Positions 49,400 to 49,554 of a stretch of DNA of 49,554 nucleotides are shown here, piece after piece. Both the position numbers and the translations under genes were made by a program. Positions within the stretch are counted from its first letter, which is position 1. Every line of letters starts with the position of its first letter. Source of the stretch: Cryobacterium shii (GTDB lineage Bacteria > Actinomycetota > Actinomycetes > Actinomycetales > Microbacteriaceae); the NCBI RefSeq assembly GCF_004402595.1, contig NZ_SOFY01000061.1, positions 1 through 49,554 of the forward strand, in the 5' to 3' direction. The notes under the pieces are model-generated. The model worked only from the letters and a program-made list of their open reading frames with translations, ran no database searches and had not been told where the DNA came from.

Positions 49400-49554
49400 C
49401 GGACAGTGGGCCCTCTTAAAATGAGGGACTACTGAAAGCAGAGATCAGCATGACTGCATCGCGAAGGCGATTTTCCCAGGAGTTCAAGGACGAGCTGTGT
49501 CGCGAGGTGATCAACACGTCCAAGACGATCAAAGATGTCGCGACCGCGTATGGC
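49400..49554 (+). mobile_element. IS3-family element, left end and start of OrfA (partial)
   Basis: GGACAGTGGGCCCTCTTAAA at 49401 and ATGAGGGACTACTGAAAGCA after it form the left tip of an IS3-type element. The ATG at 49450 opens OrfA (MTASRRRFSQEFKDELCREV, then INTSKTIKDVATAYG), an HTH transposase subunit that runs off the window. It is a different IS3 element from the remnant at 47814. Confidence 0.8.

Noticed and set aside
46860..49554. Copy of the tRNA-Lys 3' end as attR
   Set aside because: No sequence resembling GGTTCAAGTCC followed by a G-run and TGCACCA was found in the right arm, so no attR was called.

Overview
The window is high-GC actinobacterial DNA. Codon use, GTG starts, the septum-formation lipoprotein and the HisN-type phosphatase suggest a Microbacteriaceae-like host, but this is an inference and no rRNA is present to confirm it. 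Positions 1-4018 look chromosomal. They hold the end of an insertion sequence that has cut a multicopper oxidase, then a flavohemoprotein (hmp), a septum-formation-domain lipoprotein, hisN and tRNA-Lys(CTT).

From the 3' end of tRNA-Lys the DNA becomes an integrative and conjugative element (ICE). It opens with a tandem 11-bp repeat (likely integrase arm sites), an excisionase and a tyrosine integrase. Positions 7.5-28.8 kb, read mainly leftward, hold the transfer and maintenance backbone: ArdC antirestriction, primase-polymerase, DUF2637 membrane protein, ParB-like protein, a lytic-transglycosylase/M23 wall hydrolase, two small DUF6112-like membrane proteins, a VirB6/TrbL-like channel protein, an SCO6880-family protein, VirB4, the coupling protein and SSB. 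An AraC-type regulator closes this arm. The MobF relaxase lies rightward at 43.3-46.9 kb. The right end (47-49.5 kb) is a patchwork of gene fragments and IS pieces running into a fresh IS3-family element at the window edge. No second copy of the tRNA end (attR) was found, so the ICE probably continues past the window.

The ICE carries several cargo modules of defence or toxin-antitoxin type: (1) AbiEi/AbiEii beside the integrase; (2) a CHAT-protease-like gene broken by a one-base frameshift; (3) a nucleotidyltransferase-like gene overlapping an unknown 321-residue gene; (4) a two-gene module of an unknown soluble protein plus a small membrane protein, boxed between inverted remnants of an IS5-like transposase; and (5) a tightly packed seven-gene operon at 30.1-42.9 kb. 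Modules 2 and 3 interrupt the transfer operon between the SCO6880 gene and the virB4 block. Module 4 interrupts it between the two DUF6112-like genes.

The large operon is the most interesting part: small HTH protein, SNF2-type helicase with an N-terminal PLD-like region, DUF4391 protein, type III-type methyltransferase (Mod), type III-type helicase-nuclease (Res), a PD-(D/E)XK nuclease-like protein, and a HerA-like ATPase with membrane helices at its N terminus. Neighbouring genes overlap or lie at most 7 bases apart, so they probably work together. The arrangement suggests a modification-guided anti-phage system that joins a type III restriction core to a membrane-anchored nuclease/ATPase effector pair. 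That function is inferred from domains and order only.
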